Positions 8,791 to 18,209 of a stretch of DNA of 64,000 nucleotides are shown here, in pieces. Within the stretch, counting starts at the first letter, position 1; each line of letters begins with the position of its first letter. The position numbers and the translations under genes were made by a program. The stretch covers positions 744,001-808,000 of the forward strand of contig NZ_JAENHL010000006.1 in the NCBI RefSeq assembly GCF_016595235.1. The letters are read 5' to 3'. The stretch is from Taklimakanibacter albus. GTDB lineage: Bacteria > Pseudomonadota > Alphaproteobacteria > Rhizobiales > Aestuariivirgaceae. The notes beneath the pieces were generated by a model. That model ran no database searches, was not told the origin of the DNA, and saw only the letters and a list, made by a program, of their open reading frames with translations.

Positions 8791-10020
8791 ATGCCACATA
8801 ATGCGGATGCTGAAATGACCGAGACGAACCCGGCGCGCCGGCAAGCCATACCGGCCGGAATATGGGTTCTGGGCTTCGTCTCGATGCTGATGGACATCTC
8901 GTCCGAGATGATCCACGCGCTGCTGCCGATCTATCTGGTGACCGTGCTCGGTACCTCGGCGCTGACCGTCGGGGTGATCGAAGGCATTGCCGAGGCGACG
9001 GCTTCGATCACCAAGATATTCTCAGGTGCCCTGAGTGACTGGCTCGGCAAGCGCAAGGCGCTGGGCGCCCTGGGGTACGGTCTCGCGGCTTTGACCAAGC
9101 CGATCTTTCCCTTGGCGCCTTCAGTCGGCTGGCTCGTCGCCGCGCGCTTCATCGACCGCATCGGCAAGGGCATCCGCGGCGCCCCGCGCGATGCACTCGT
9201 CGCCGACCTGGCGCCGCCGCATCTGCGCGGCGCCGCTTTCGGCCTGCGCCAGTCGCTCGATACGCTGGGCGCCTTCATCGGCCCGCTCCTCGCCATCGCC
9301 GTGATGTGGCTGACCGCCAATGACTTCCAGATGGTGTTCTGGATCGCGGTCATCCCGGCCTTCCTGTCCGCCGGTCTCATCATCGTCGCGGTCAAGGAGC
9401 CGGAGCGGCCGAAGGATCTGCGCCAGGTGCGCATGCCGCTGCATCGCGACGAATTGCGCCGCCTGGGTGCCAGCTATTGGTGGGTCGTCGTCATCGCCGC
9501 GGTCTTCACCTTGGCGCGGTTCAGCGAGGCCTTTCTGGTGCTGCGCGCCCAGTCGCTCGATCTGCCGCTGGTCTTCATTCCGATCGTCCTGGTCATCATG
9601 AGCCTTGCTTATTCGCTCTCGGCCTATCCGGTCGGCATCCTCGCCGACCGCATGGACAAGATCACCTTGCTCATCGTCGGTCTGCTACTGCTCCTGGCCG
9701 CCGATATCGCGCTGGCCTATGCGCGGGGCATGATCGGGCTCGCGGTGGGCGTCGTGCTATGGGGCCTGCATATGGGCTTCACGCAAGGCCTGCTGGCGGC
9801 GCTGATCGCCGAGACGGCGCCGCCCGAATTGCGTGGCACCGCCTTCGGCATGTTCAACCTGATCACGGGTGTGGCGCTGCTTTTCGCCAGCATTCTCGCC
9901 GGTGCGCTGTGGGATTGGACGGGGCCGCAAGGCACCTTCCTCGCCGGCGCCGGCTTCACGCTTCTGACCCTGATCGGGCTCACCGCCGTCCGAGGCCGCC
10001 TGCGTCGCCCCGTGACATGA
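8791..10020 (+). CDS. MFS transporter, 12-helix
   Basis: Major facilitator superfamily permease of about 409 residues with 12 predicted helices. Loop 2-3 carries an MFS A-like motif (GALSDWLGKRKALG), and after helix 4 there is DRIGKGIRGAPRDALVADL, characteristic of a bacterial drug/metabolite exporter subgroup. Substrate unknown. Two starts are possible: 8791 (MPHNADAEM) and 8815 (MTETNPARR); neither has a strong ribosome site, and 8791 has AAGG just before it. Divergently transcribed from the kinase gene, with about 65 bp between them. Confidence 0.85.
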   Translation: MPHNADAEMTETNPARRQAIPAGIWVLGFVSMLMDISSEMIHALLPIYLVTVLGTSALTVGVIEGIAEATASITKIFSGALSDWLGKRKALGALGYGLAALTKPIFPLAPSVGWLVAARFIDRIGKGIRGAPRDALVADLAPPHLRGAAFGLRQSLDTLGAFIGPLLAIAVMWLTANDFQMVFWIAVIPAFLSAGLIIVAVKEPERPKDLRQVRMPLHRDELRRLGASYWWVVVIAAVFTLARFSEAFLVLRAQSLDLPLVFIPIVLVIMSLAYSLSAYPVGILADRMDKITLLIVGLLLLLAADIALAYARGMIGLAVGVVLWGLHMGFTQGLLAALIAETAPPELRGTAFGMFNLITGVALLFASILAGALWDWTGPQGTFLAGAGFTLLTLIGLTAVRGRLRRPVT

Positions 10021-10153
10021 ATTTAACATCTGTATTTCAAAGAGTTGTAAGAAATATATGAGATGTTGCTTGGAGCTGTTCGCGCAGCAATCTTTACAAT
10101 GCGCGCGCGTGGCTTAAAGGAGCGCTTCGATTTATCGCGAGGAGACGAGACTC

Positions 10154-11194
10154 ATGGCCAGGATCAAGATCGGCGTTATCGGTGCTTCGGGTTATACCGG
10201 TTCCGATCTGGTGCGCCTGGCCGCCTGTCATCCGGGCATGGAGATCGCGGTGCTCACCGCCAATTCGCATGCCGGCAAGGCGATGGCCGAGGTCTTCCCG
10301 CATCTGGCGCATTTGAAGCTGCCGACGCTCATCAAGAATGAGGAAGCCGACTGGTCGAAAGTCGAGGCGGTCTTCTGCGGCCTGCCGCATGCGACGAGCC
10401 AGGCGGTCATCCGCGAGCTGCCGAAACATCTCAAGGTCATCGACATGTCGGCCGACTTCCGGCTGCGTGACGCCGCCGTCTATGAGAAGTGGTATGGCGG
10501 TGCGCATCAGGCGCTCGATCTGCAGAAGGACGCGGTCTACGGCCTCACCGAGCATTACCGCGACGACATCAAGACGGCGCGGCTCGTCGCCTGTCCGGGC
10601 TGCTACCCGACCGCAGTGCTCATCATGCTGCTGCCGCTGGTCAAGGCAGGGCTCATCGATGCGTCGGATCTGATCATCGACGCCAAATCGGGCGTCTCGG
10701 GCGCCGGCCGCTCACTCAAGCAGAATGTGCTGTTCTGCGAGGCGGGCGAGGGGCTCTCGCCCTATGGCGTGGCGAGCCACCGGCACTCGCCGGAGATCGA
10801 GCAGGAGATTTCGCGCGCCGGGGGTGCGCAGGTGATCGTCAACTTCACCCCGCATCTCATTCCGATGAGCCGCGGTGAGCTCTGCACCAGCTATGCGAAG
10901 CTGAAAGGCGGCGCCACGGCGGCAGATTGCGTCGCCGCGCTGGAGAAGCATTACAAGGACGAACCCTTTGTCTTCATGGCGCCCAAGGGCGTCATGCCCT
11001 CGACGCAATATGTGCGCGGCTCGAACAATGTGATGCTCGGCGTCTATGCCGATCGCGTACCTGGCCGCGTTATCCTGATTTCGACGCTCGACAATCTGGT
11101 GAAGGGTTCGGCCGGCCAGGCGATTCAGAACTTCAACCTGATGTTCGGTCTGCCGGAAAGCCAAGGTCTGGAGCAGGTCGCGCTGTTCCCGTAA
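10154..11194 (+). CDS. argC: N-acetyl-gamma-glutamyl-phosphate reductase
   Basis: Third step of arginine synthesis: NADPH reduction of N-acetylglutamyl-5-phosphate to the semialdehyde. The 346 residues have the NAD(P) motif IGVIGASGYTGSDLVRL at the N-terminus, the catalytic Cys in VACPGCYPTA (about residue 150), and the substrate segment SGVSGAGRS. A GAGGAGA ribosome site lies 10 bp before the ATG. The 133-bp AT-rich gap upstream (10021-10153) contains TACAAT at 10095 as a possible -10 element, but no well-spaced -35. argC close to rplM-rpsI is common in Rhizobiales. Confidence 0.97.
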   Translation: MARIKIGVIGASGYTGSDLVRLAACHPGMEIAVLTANSHAGKAMAEVFPHLAHLKLPTLIKNEEADWSKVEAVFCGLPHATSQAVIRELPKHLKVIDMSADFRLRDAAVYEKWYGGAHQALDLQKDAVYGLTEHYRDDIKTARLVACPGCYPTAVLIMLLPLVKAGLIDASDLIIDAKSGVSGAGRSLKQNVLFCEAGEGLSPYGVASHRHSPEIEQEISRAGGAQVIVNFTPHLIPMSRGELCTSYAKLKGGATAADCVAALEKHYKDEPFVFMAPKGVMPSTQYVRGSNNVMLGVYADRVPGRVILISTLDNLVKGSAGQAIQNFNLMFGLPESQGLEQVALFP

Positions 11195-11200
11195 TCGGGA

Positions 11201-11350
11201 TCAGTGGTGCTTGAAATATTGCACCTCGCGTTCGTGCTTTTCCGCGGCGGCGCGGCTTTTGAACGTGCCGAGATTGCGCCGCCGTCCGGTCTTCGGATCC
11301 TTCTTGCGCGAATAGAGACGGTATTCGCCTGATTTGAGCTTGCGGATCAT
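11201..11350 (-). CDS. Small conserved basic protein, 49 residues
   Basis: A 49-residue, strongly basic protein (MIRKLKSGEYRLYSRKKDP at the N-terminus, then KTGRRRNLGTFKSRAAAEKHERE). The composition and the AP2-like GEYRLYSRK...LGTFKSRAAAEKHE pattern resemble small conserved proteins found in many Rhizobiales, of unknown role; nucleic-acid binding is plausible. The start at 11350 is supported by GGAGG 5 bp upstream, so a longer in-frame version was discarded. It is convergent with argC (6 bp apart) and divergent from recJ. Confidence 0.7.
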   Translation of the reverse strand: MIRKLKSGEYRLYSRKKDPKTGRRRNLGTFKSRAAAEKHEREVQYFKHH

Positions 11351-11506
11351 CACGCCTCCCGCTTCATCTTTCCGTTTGAATATCAATGGCTGGAGGCGGG
11401 TAAGGTTCCCGCGCTTGCGGGCCCTTCCGGGGGTGGGTATGGAACCTCTTTCCGGTCCGGTCGATGCCATCGAAGGCGCGGCCGAATCGGTGTCCAATGA
11501 AGGATC

Positions 11507-13327
11507 ATGTCTCTTTTGCTCGATAGCCGGACGGCCAACAATTCATCGCCTCCTTTTCTCGGCGTCAGCCGCTCCGTCACCGGCCGTCTATGGCGGCCGC
11601 GCGCTTTCCAGAGCCGCGATGCGCAAGCCATCTCCGAGAAAAACGACCTGCCGGAGCTCCTGGGCCGCGTCCTCGCCGCGCGATCGGTCGGCCTCGAGGA
11701 TGTCGAAAACTATCTGAACCCGACGATCCGCCGCCTGATGCCGCAGCCTCAGGCCTTGGTCGACATGGAGAAGGGCGCCGACCGTCTGGCGCAGGCCATC
11801 ATGACGGGTGAGCGCATCGGCACGATCAGCGACTATGACGTTGACGGCGTCTCGTCCGCCGCGCTCGTCACGCGTTTCCTGGCGAGCGTCGGCGCCGGCA
11901 ACATCGTTCATATCCCCGACCGCATCACCGAAGGCTATGGGCCGAGCGAGGCGGCGGTCAGGTCGCTCAAGGAGCAGGGCACGCAGCTGCTGCTGACCCT
12001 CGATTGCGGCGTGCTCTCGCATGATCCCCTGGCCAAGGCCAAGGCGCTCGGCATGGACGTCGTCATCGTCGATCACCATCAGGCCGGCGCCACGCTGCCA
12101 GATGCGACGGCGGTCATCAACCCGAACCGCCAGGACGACATATCGGGCTTCGGCTATCTCTGCGCCTGTGGCGTCGCCATGATCCTGGTGAGTGTCGTCA
12201 ACCGCATCCTGCGCCAGCGCGGCTGGTACGGACCGGCGCGCCCCGAGCCCAACATGTTGCAATGGCTCGAGCTGGTGGCGCTGGCGACGGTCTGCGATGT
12301 CGTGCCGCTCACCGGCCTCAACCGTGCTTATGTCACGCAAGGCCTGCGCATCATGGCGCGCCGCGAGAATCCAGGCCTCGCCGCTCTGTCCGACGTCGCC
12401 CGTCTCAAGCGCCGGCCCGACGCCTATGCGTTGGCGTTCCTTTTGGGACCACGCCTCAATGCGGCGGGCCGCATCGGCCATGCCAATCTCGCTTTCGAGC
12501 TGCTGACGAGCCAGGACCGTGGGCGCTGCGCCATCATCGCTTCTGAGCTCGAACGGCTAAACCGCGAGCGCCAGACGATCGAGCTCAGCGTGCTCGACCA
12601 GGCCCTGCGCGAGGCCGACGCCTCGCTGGGCGCTGAGCGGACGAGCCCGGCGATCGTCGTCGCGGGTGAGGGCTGGCATCCGGGCGTCCTGGGCCTCGCC
12701 GCGGCGCGGCTCAAGGAACGTTTCAACCGGCCGAGCATCGTGCTCGGCTTCGAGAAGGAAGGCCTGAAAGCCAGCGGCTCCGGCCGCTCGATCGCGGGCG
12801 TCGATCTAGGGAAGGCCGTGCGCGCCGCACTCGATGCCGGCATCCTCATCAAGGGTGGTGGCCATGCGATGGCGGCGGGCCTCACCATCGAAAGGTCCAG
12901 GCTGGGCGATTTCCGCGCCTTTCTCGAGACCCATCTGGCTTACGCCCTGCAGCTCGCCGACCAGCGTTATCTCGATGTCGATGGCGCCTTGACCGCCTCG
13001 GGCGCCACGCTCGATCTCATCGAGCTGGTCGAGCAGGCGGGGCCTTATGGAGCCGGCAATCCGGCGCCGGTCTTCGTGCTGCCGGCGCATCGCGTGGTCT
13101 ATGCCGACAGCGCCGGCAGCGACCATGTCCGCCTGACGCTCGCCGCCTCCGACGGAACCCGCATCAAGGCCATCGCTTTCCGGGCGCTGGGCACCGATAT
13201 GGGCGAATTGCTCCTCACCGAGCGCCAGCACCCGCTCCATGTCGCCGGTCGCCTGGTGGTCGACGACTGGGGCCGTGAGCGCGTGCCCTCGCTCCATGTC
13301 GAGGACGTGGCCCGGATCACCGGCTGA
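11507..13327 (+). CDS. recJ: Single-stranded-DNA-specific exonuclease RecJ
   Basis: 5'-3' ssDNA exonuclease of RecF-pathway recombination and mismatch/base-excision repair. The 606 residues contain the DHH phosphoesterase motifs (ISDYDVDGVSSAALV near residue 107, LLTLDCG, VIVDHHQAG), the DHHA1 motif with GGGHAMAAGLTI, and the C-terminal OB-like domain. The second residue of motif I is YDVDG rather than the common YDADG; metal-binding Asp residues are kept. An in-frame stretch before the conserved part gives a typical alphaproteobacterial N-terminus. A tRNA-Glu gene follows. Confidence 0.95.
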   Translation: MSLLLDSRTANNSSPPFLGVSRSVTGRLWRPRAFQSRDAQAISEKNDLPELLGRVLAARSVGLEDVENYLNPTIRRLMPQPQALVDMEKGADRLAQAIMTGERIGTISDYDVDGVSSAALVTRFLASVGAGNIVHIPDRITEGYGPSEAAVRSLKEQGTQLLLTLDCGVLSHDPLAKAKALGMDVVIVDHHQAGATLPDATAVINPNRQDDISGFGYLCACGVAMILVSVVNRILRQRGWYGPARPEPNMLQWLELVALATVCDVVPLTGLNRAYVTQGLRIMARRENPGLAALSDVARLKRRPDAYALAFLLGPRLNAAGRIGHANLAFELLTSQDRGRCAIIASELERLNRERQTIELSVLDQALREADASLGAERTSPAIVVAGEGWHPGVLGLAAARLKERFNRPSIVLGFEKEGLKASGSGRSIAGVDLGKAVRAALDAGILIKGGGHAMAAGLTIERSRLGDFRAFLETHLAYALQLADQRYLDVDGALTASGATLDLIELVEQAGPYGAGNPAPVFVLPAHRVVYADSAGSDHVRLTLAASDGTRIKAIAFRALGTDMGELLLTERQHPLHVAGRLVVDDWGRERVPSLHVEDVARITG

Positions 13328-13400
13328 TTTCGTTGATTTCAAAGATTAATTTCACGTCTTGCGCTTCCGCGCGAAGCCCCTTATAGAGCCGCCATTCCGC

Positions 13401-13475
13401 GCGCCCTTCGTCTATCGGTTAGGACGACAGCCTTTCACGTTGTAAAGACGGGTTCGATTCCCGTAGGGCGCGCCA
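13401..13475 (+). tRNA. tRNA-Glu (UUC)
   Basis: Full cloverleaf: acceptor GCGCCCT/AGGGCGC, anticodon stem ACAGC/GTTGT around loop CTTTCAC (anticodon TTC), T arm CGGGTTCGATTCCCG, discriminator G and encoded CCA at 13473-13475. Confidence 0.97.
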
Positions 13476-13561
13476 CTCTTTTTCCCATCCGCACAGTTCC
13501 ACACAAGCCCGGCCCGTCTCCGGACCATTTGTCATTTGACGTGGCCCATGAACTACGATTA

Positions 13562-13576
13562 GAACATATCAAGAAC
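13562..13576 (+). promoter_or_regulatory. SOS box (LexA site) upstream of the SRAP gene
   Basis: GAAC-ATATCAA-GAAC exactly fits the alphaproteobacterial LexA consensus GTTC-N7-GTTC (read on the other strand). It lies 29 bp before the start of a DNA-damage protein gene, inside the likely promoter (TTGACG near 13537). Confidence 0.8.
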
Positions 13577-13605
13577 TTAACGTTTGGTAAGTTTATGAGT
13601 AAGCC

Positions 13606-14256
13606 ATGTGTGGACGCGTCAGGGATCCGAACGTCGAGGAAGTGAGCGAGATCAAGCTCAAGCAGCTTCGCGGCCGCTTTTGGCGCGAGGCGCTGAGCGG
13701 GGACCGGACGCCCGGAAAATTCGCACCGGTCATCATCTGCGAAAATGGCGAGCGGATTGCCGAGGAGATGCGCTGGGGCCTGATCCCGGCCTGGTCCGAA
13801 TCCGACCTTCTTGAGTATTCGACCTACAATGCGCGCTGCGAGCGGATCAGCGAGACGGCGACATATCGCGGCGCCTGGCGGAAGGGGCGGAGGTGCCTGA
13901 TTCCGGCCGAAGGCTTCTATGAGCGGAAACACTTCTTCTTCCTGCGCGAGGCGAAGCTCATGATGCTCGCCGGCCTGTGGGACGAGTGGAAGAATCCGAT
14001 CGGCGGCGTGCTCAGGACCTATACGATCATCACGACCGCGCCGAACGAGCTGGTGGGCCGCGTTCACGACCGCATGCCGGTGATCATCGGGCGTGCCGAT
14101 TGGGCGAAATGGCTGGGTGAAGAGGCCGCCTCGGACGACGAGCTGAAGGCGCTGCTCAAGCCACATCCAGCCGAGCGCATGGACGTCTCGCCGCCCTTTG
14201 GTGCAAAACCGAAACAAAGCGTGGTGAATGAAAATAGCCAGTTGCCTCTATTCTAG
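13606..14256 (+). CDS. SOS response-associated peptidase (SRAP/HMCES/YedK family)
   Basis: Protects abasic sites in single-stranded DNA by forming a thiazolidine cross-link through Cys2. All key SRAP residues are present in the 216 residues: Cys2 after the initiator Met (MCGR), Asn in TYNARCER, Glu in PAEGFYE, and His in VHDRMPVI. Conserved WGLIPAW precedes them. Length is normal for bacterial YedK. The gene has an SOS box upstream, so induction by DNA damage through LexA is expected. Its 3' end overlaps a minus-strand ORF by 9 bp. Confidence 0.95.
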   Translation: MCGRVRDPNVEEVSEIKLKQLRGRFWREALSGDRTPGKFAPVIICENGERIAEEMRWGLIPAWSESDLLEYSTYNARCERISETATYRGAWRKGRRCLIPAEGFYERKHFFFLREAKLMMLAGLWDEWKNPIGGVLRTYTIITTAPNELVGRVHDRMPVIIGRADWAKWLGEEAASDDELKALLKPHPAERMDVSPPFGAKPKQSVVNENSQLPLF

Positions 14257-14490
14257 AGCGTCGGGACGATCCGCCGCCGGATCGAACATCCAACGCGGCA
14301 TTGGTCGGCCATCACTGTCCCGGTAAGCGGTGCAGTTATCGAAATAGGTCTCTGCCAGCCAGGTGGCGGTCTGCTCGATCAAAGCAGGCGGCTTGCCCGC
14401 CGGCGACATCACGTGATGGCAGGCTTCCTGCCATGACAGTCCGGACAGATGCAGCAGCCGGATCTCAGCGATGATAGGGGCATCGATCAT
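14248..14490 (-). CDS. Hypothetical protein, 80 residues
   Basis: Small acidic protein beginning MIDAPIIAEIRLLHLSGLSW; no signal peptide or membrane segment, no family recognised. It is convergent with the SRAP gene, overlapping its last 9 bp, and lies 168 bp from the GH94 gene, which is divergent. Codon usage looks coding and no better ORF covers the interval, but the evidence is limited to that. Confidence 0.5.
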   Translation of the reverse strand: MIDAPIIAEIRLLHLSGLSWQEACHHVMSPAGKPPALIEQTATWLAETYFDNCTAYRDSDGRPMPRWMFDPAADRPDALE

Positions 14491-14658
14491 GATCGTCGCT
14501 CCGCGGCCTCGGGAACTCGGGCAAGCATATCACGCGCAGCTGCCCGAGCATATGGTGCCGCCGTTGCGTCAGCTTTCCCCACTTGGCCCTGTGATTGACA
14601 AAACATTCCGCTCCGCGTTCCTTCTTGCGGGAGTTGGTTGTGATTTGGGAGACTTTGC

Positions 14659-17600
14659 ATGACACAGGACGCCGTTCGCACCTTCACCCTCCCGCGCGAC
14701 GGTGATCTGGGCTTGCGGCAGATATCCAATAAGACCGGCCTCACCGTCAGCATGCTTCCCAATGGCTGCCTCTTCGCCATCGAGCATGTGAGCGAGCGCG
14801 GCCGTATTATGCTGAACCAGGTGCCGGGCTCGCCCATTGCCGGCGGTATCGGACGTCTCCTGCTGCGGATCGGCGGTGAGACCATCGAGATCGCCGGCCC
14901 CGGGGCCAGATGCCGGGTCGGTGGCGCCGATGACCGTTTCGTCTGGGAGGGCGAGACGGCGGGCGTAAGCCATCGCGCGACGCTCTGGCTCGCGCCCAAG
15001 AGCAATATCTGGTTGTGGCAGATCGAGGTCGCGAACAGCGGCAAGAGCAAACTCGTCTGTGACGCCTTCCTGATCCAGGATCTGGGGTTGGGCGATCGCG
15101 GCTTCATCTCCAACAATGAAGCCTATGTCTCACAATATATTGATCATCATGTCGAGCCCACGCCCGATCTCGGACCAGTGGTGATGAGCCGGCAGAATCT
15201 CGCCCAGCAGAACGGGCGCTTTCCCTGGGTCCTGCAAGGCTGCCTCGACGGCGCCGAGGGTTACGCCACCGACGCGCTCCAGATATTCGGTCCTCTCTAT
15301 CGCGACCGCGGCAGTCTCGATTTTCCGCAAGGCCTGCCAAGCCGCAGGCTGCAGCATGAGGCGGCATGCGTCGCGCTTCAGTCGCATGGAGCGACGATCG
15401 CGGCGGGCGGCTCCGCCAAATGGACGTTCTTCGGGCTCTATGAGCCGGATCATGCCGAGGCGTCCGGCAAGACCGACCTGGCGAAACTCGATCACGTGCG
15501 CCATGCCCAGGCGAGCTTCAAGCCGGTGGCTGTCGCCGTCGTGGAACCCGTGCGCGGCATCGTGCAGGATGCGGCACCCGTCACCGCCGATCGGATGAGC
15601 GCCGGTGAGATCGCGGCGCGTTATGGCCAGCGCCTGCATGAGGAACATCAGGGCGGCGAGTTCCTGTCTTTTTTCGTGCCCGACGGCATCCATAACCGCC
15701 ATGTCGTCCTCGCCGCCAAAGAGCATCTCGTCCCGCGCCGGCACGGTACGCTCCTGCGCAGCGGGCAGGGCATGCTGCTCGACGAGACGACGCTTTGCGC
15801 CACCGGCTGGATGCACGGCATCTTCGGCGCCCAGCTCACCATCGGCAATACCTCCTTCCACAAGCTCTTCTCGATCTCGCGCGATCCCTACAACATCACG
15901 CGTGCCAGCGGCCTGCGCATCCTGGTCGATCTGGGCGAGGGGTGGCGGCTGCTCTCGGTCCCCTCGGTCTTCGAGATCGGCCTGAGCGACTGCCGCTGGA
16001 TCTACCGGCTGGGCTCGCGCACCGTCACGGTTCATGCGGTGGCCGCGGGTGACGACCCTGCGATGCAATGGCGCGTCAGCGTCGAAGGCAAGGTCTGCCG
16101 ATTCCTGGTCTTCGGCCATCTCGTATTGGGTGAACGTGAACTCGCCCATGCCGGGCGGGTCGAAATCGACGCTGAAAACAAGCGCTTCAGCTTCAGGCCC
16201 GACCCGCAATTCCTGTGGGGCCAGCGTTATCCTGAGAGCGTCTATCACCTGGTAACCAGCACGCCCGGTGCGGTCGAGGCCGTGGGGGGCGATGACTTGC
16301 TTTACGCCGACGGCAAAGCCCGCGGCGGCGCCTATGTCGCATTACGGACGCGTGCCACGAACGAGCTGTGTTTCGCCGTCACCGGCTCGCTGACCGATGT
16401 CGCGGCGGCCAGAGACCTGGCGGAAAAATTCGCTGCGGGTCCCGATGAAGAAAGCCTGCTCGTTCCGGCCCGGCGCTATTGGCGGCATGTCACGCGCGGC
16501 CTGCGCATCGAAAGCGACGATCCCGATGCCAAGAGCCTCGACACCACTTTCCCGTGGATCGCCCACAATGCGATGATCCATCTGAGCGTGCCGCATGGGC
16601 TCGAGCAATATACGGGCGCGGCCTGGGGCACGCGCGATGTCTGCCAGGGGCCGGTCGAATTCCTGCTGTCGCTCGACCATGACCGGCCGGTGAAGGAAAT
16701 CCTGAGACTGGTCTTCGCCCAGCAATATGAAAAGCGGGGCGACTGGCCGCAATGGTTCATGCTCGAGCCCTATTCGAACATCCAGGACAAACACGCCCAT
16801 GGCGACGTTATCGTCTGGCCGTTGAAGGCGCTTTGCGATTATCTCGAATGGACCAATGATCTGGCTTTCCTCGACGAGCCGGTCGCGTGGCGCGACGAGG
16901 ACACTTTCGTGCGCACCGCGCGCAAGGATCCGGTCGCCCGCCACATCACCAAGCTCATCGCCACGGTGCGCGAGCGCTTCATTCCGGGAACGAGCCTCAT
17001 CCGTTATGGCGAGGGTGACTGGAACGACTCCCTCCAGCCCGCCGATCCGAAGCTGCGCGACTGGATGGTGAGCGGCTGGACCGTGGCGCTGCTGTTCCAG
17101 CAACTCAGGCGCTATGCCGAGGTGCTGCGCCGGGCCGGGCGCGGCGATGAGGCGGAGAAGCTGCAAGCCCTGTCGGAGGAGATCCGCGCCGACTTCAATC
17201 GCCATCTCGTCGTCGATGGAACCGTCGCCGGCTATGCGATCTTCGAGCCGGGCCATGACAAGCCGGAAATTCTGATCCATCCGAGCGACAAGCGGACCGG
17301 CCTCATTTATTCACTGCTGCCGATGAAGCGCGCGATCATCGCCGGACTCTTCACGCCCGAGCAGACCGCGCATCATCTGGAAATCATCCGCAAGCATCTG
17401 CTGTTCCCCGATGGCGCGCGGCTGATGGACCGGCCGGTGACCTATCGCGGCGGACCGGAGCGCATTTTCCGTCGCGCCGAGTCGGCGGCGAATTTCGGCC
17501 GCGAGATCGGTCTCATGTATACACACGCGCATCTGCGTTATGGCGAGGCGATGGCCGTGCTGGGCGAGGCGGACGCGCTGTGGGATGCGCTTCTCAAGGT

Positions 17601-17913
17601 CAATCCCGTCGCGGTGACCGAGCATCTCGGCACCGCGTCGCTGCGCCAGCGCAACACGTATTTCAGCAGCAGCGACGCGGGCTTCCCGGATCGTTATGCG
17701 GCGAGCGCGGAGTGGGACCGGGTCAAGGCGGGCGCGATCGCCGTCGATGGCGGGTGGCGCATCTATTCGAGTGGGCCAGGCCTCTACACCAATGTGCTGT
17801 TGCGCCTGGCCTTTGGCCGCAGGCGTCATTTCGGAACGGAAGTGTCCTCGCCGCTGCTGCCGAAACGGCTGAAAGGCGCGAAGCTTACATTGGCGCCAGG
17901 ATCTGGCGGCTGA
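14659..17913 (+). CDS. GH94-type phosphorylase, probable 1,2-beta-oligoglucan phosphorylase
   Basis: Large (1084 residues) cytoplasmic protein of the cellobiose-phosphorylase clan: N-terminal beta-sandwich (about 1-280 and 370-600), then an (alpha/alpha)6 barrel (about 620-1040). The catalytic-acid region EGDWNDSLQP lies near residue 787; the phosphate-binding side carries TYRGGPERIFRRAESAANFG and REIGLMYTHAHLRY. Length and these motifs fit the 1,2-beta-oligoglucan phosphorylases, which release glucose-1-phosphate from sophoro-oligosaccharides; other GH94 specificities are not excluded. It stands alone, without transporter or glucanase neighbours. Rhizobiales make cyclic beta-1,2-glucan, so a recycling role is plausible. 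Confidence 0.75.
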   Translation: MTQDAVRTFTLPRDGDLGLRQISNKTGLTVSMLPNGCLFAIEHVSERGRIMLNQVPGSPIAGGIGRLLLRIGGETIEIAGPGARCRVGGADDRFVWEGETAGVSHRATLWLAPKSNIWLWQIEVANSGKSKLVCDAFLIQDLGLGDRGFISNNEAYVSQYIDHHVEPTPDLGPVVMSRQNLAQQNGRFPWVLQGCLDGAEGYATDALQIFGPLYRDRGSLDFPQGLPSRRLQHEAACVALQSHGATIAAGGSAKWTFFGLYEPDHAEASGKTDLAKLDHVRHAQASFKPVAVAVVEPVRGIVQDAAPVTADRMSAGEIAARYGQRLHEEHQGGEFLSFFVPDGIHNRHVVLAAKEHLVPRRHGTLLRSGQGMLLDETTLCATGWMHGIFGAQLTIGNTSFHKLFSISRDPYNITRASGLRILVDLGEGWRLLSVPSVFEIGLSDCRWIYRLGSRTVTVHAVAAGDDPAMQWRVSVEGKVCRFLVFGHLVLGERELAHAGRVEIDAENKRFSFRPDPQFLWGQRYPESVYHLVTSTPGAVEAVGGDDLLYADGKARGGAYVALRTRATNELCFAVTGSLTDVAAARDLAEKFAAGPDEESLLVPARRYWRHVTRGLRIESDDPDAKSLDTTFPWIAHNAMIHLSVPHGLEQYTGAAWGTRDVCQGPVEFLLSLDHDRPVKEILRLVFAQQYEKRGDWPQWFMLEPYSNIQDKHAHGDVIVWPLKALCDYLEWTNDLAFLDEPVAWRDEDTFVRTARKDPVARHITKLIATVRERFIPGTSLIRYGEGDWNDSLQPADPKLRDWMVSGWTVALLFQQLRRYAEVLRRAGRGDEAEKLQALSEEIRADFNRHLVVDGTVAGYAIFEPGHDKPEILIHPSDKRTGLIYSLLPMKRAIIAGLFTPEQTAHHLEIIRKHLLFPDGARLMDRPVTYRGGPERIFRRAESAANFGREIGLMYTHAHLRYGEAMAVLGEADALWDALLKVNPVAVTEHLGTASLRQRNTYFSSSDAGFPDRYAASAEWDRVKAGAIAVDGGWRIYSSGPGLYTNVLLRLAFGRRRHFGTEVSSPLLPKRLKGAKLTLAPGSGG

Positions 17914-18209
17914 CCGGATGCTGCCAAAAATGTACGCTCAAAAAAGTACAGGACTCCTCTCCAAGGCACACGAAGAAAAAGCTTGTTTCATTCCTGAAGC
18001 AACGGATGGATAACCGTAAGCTGGCCTGTTTTCCTTTTCTTTGACCGCGGGTCAAAGAAAGGCTTTGCGTCGAGCCGGGAAATGGACTAGAAGCCAGCCC
18101 GCTCCGCCCCCTGAGGGCGCGCCAAAAAATACACAAAATCGAATGTGAAGTCGGACCAGCGATTGCGATCTAGCGGCGTGTGTCGGCGTGCCGTTCCGGG
18201 AGGATTTGG
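17914..18209. other. Intergenic stretch with one long palindrome
   Basis: About 300 bp without a convincing gene. It contains the palindrome listed at 18036-18060 and ends with the strong ribosome site of the next small gene. Confidence 0.6.
18036..18060. repeat. Perfect 25-bp inverted repeat after the GH94 gene
   Basis: Arms TTTCTTTGACC and GGTCAAAGAAA are perfectly complementary around a 3-base centre (GCG). It lies 120 bp after the phosphorylase stop. There is no T-run after the stem on either strand, so it is not a classic terminator; it may be an operator or an mRNA-stabilising hairpin. Confidence 0.7.

Noticed and set aside
5655-8791. Long plus-strand ORFs opposite the DctB/DctD genes
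   Set aside because: They mirror the GC-rich codon pattern of the real genes on the other strand, with Arg/Ala/Gly-rich composition and no family match.
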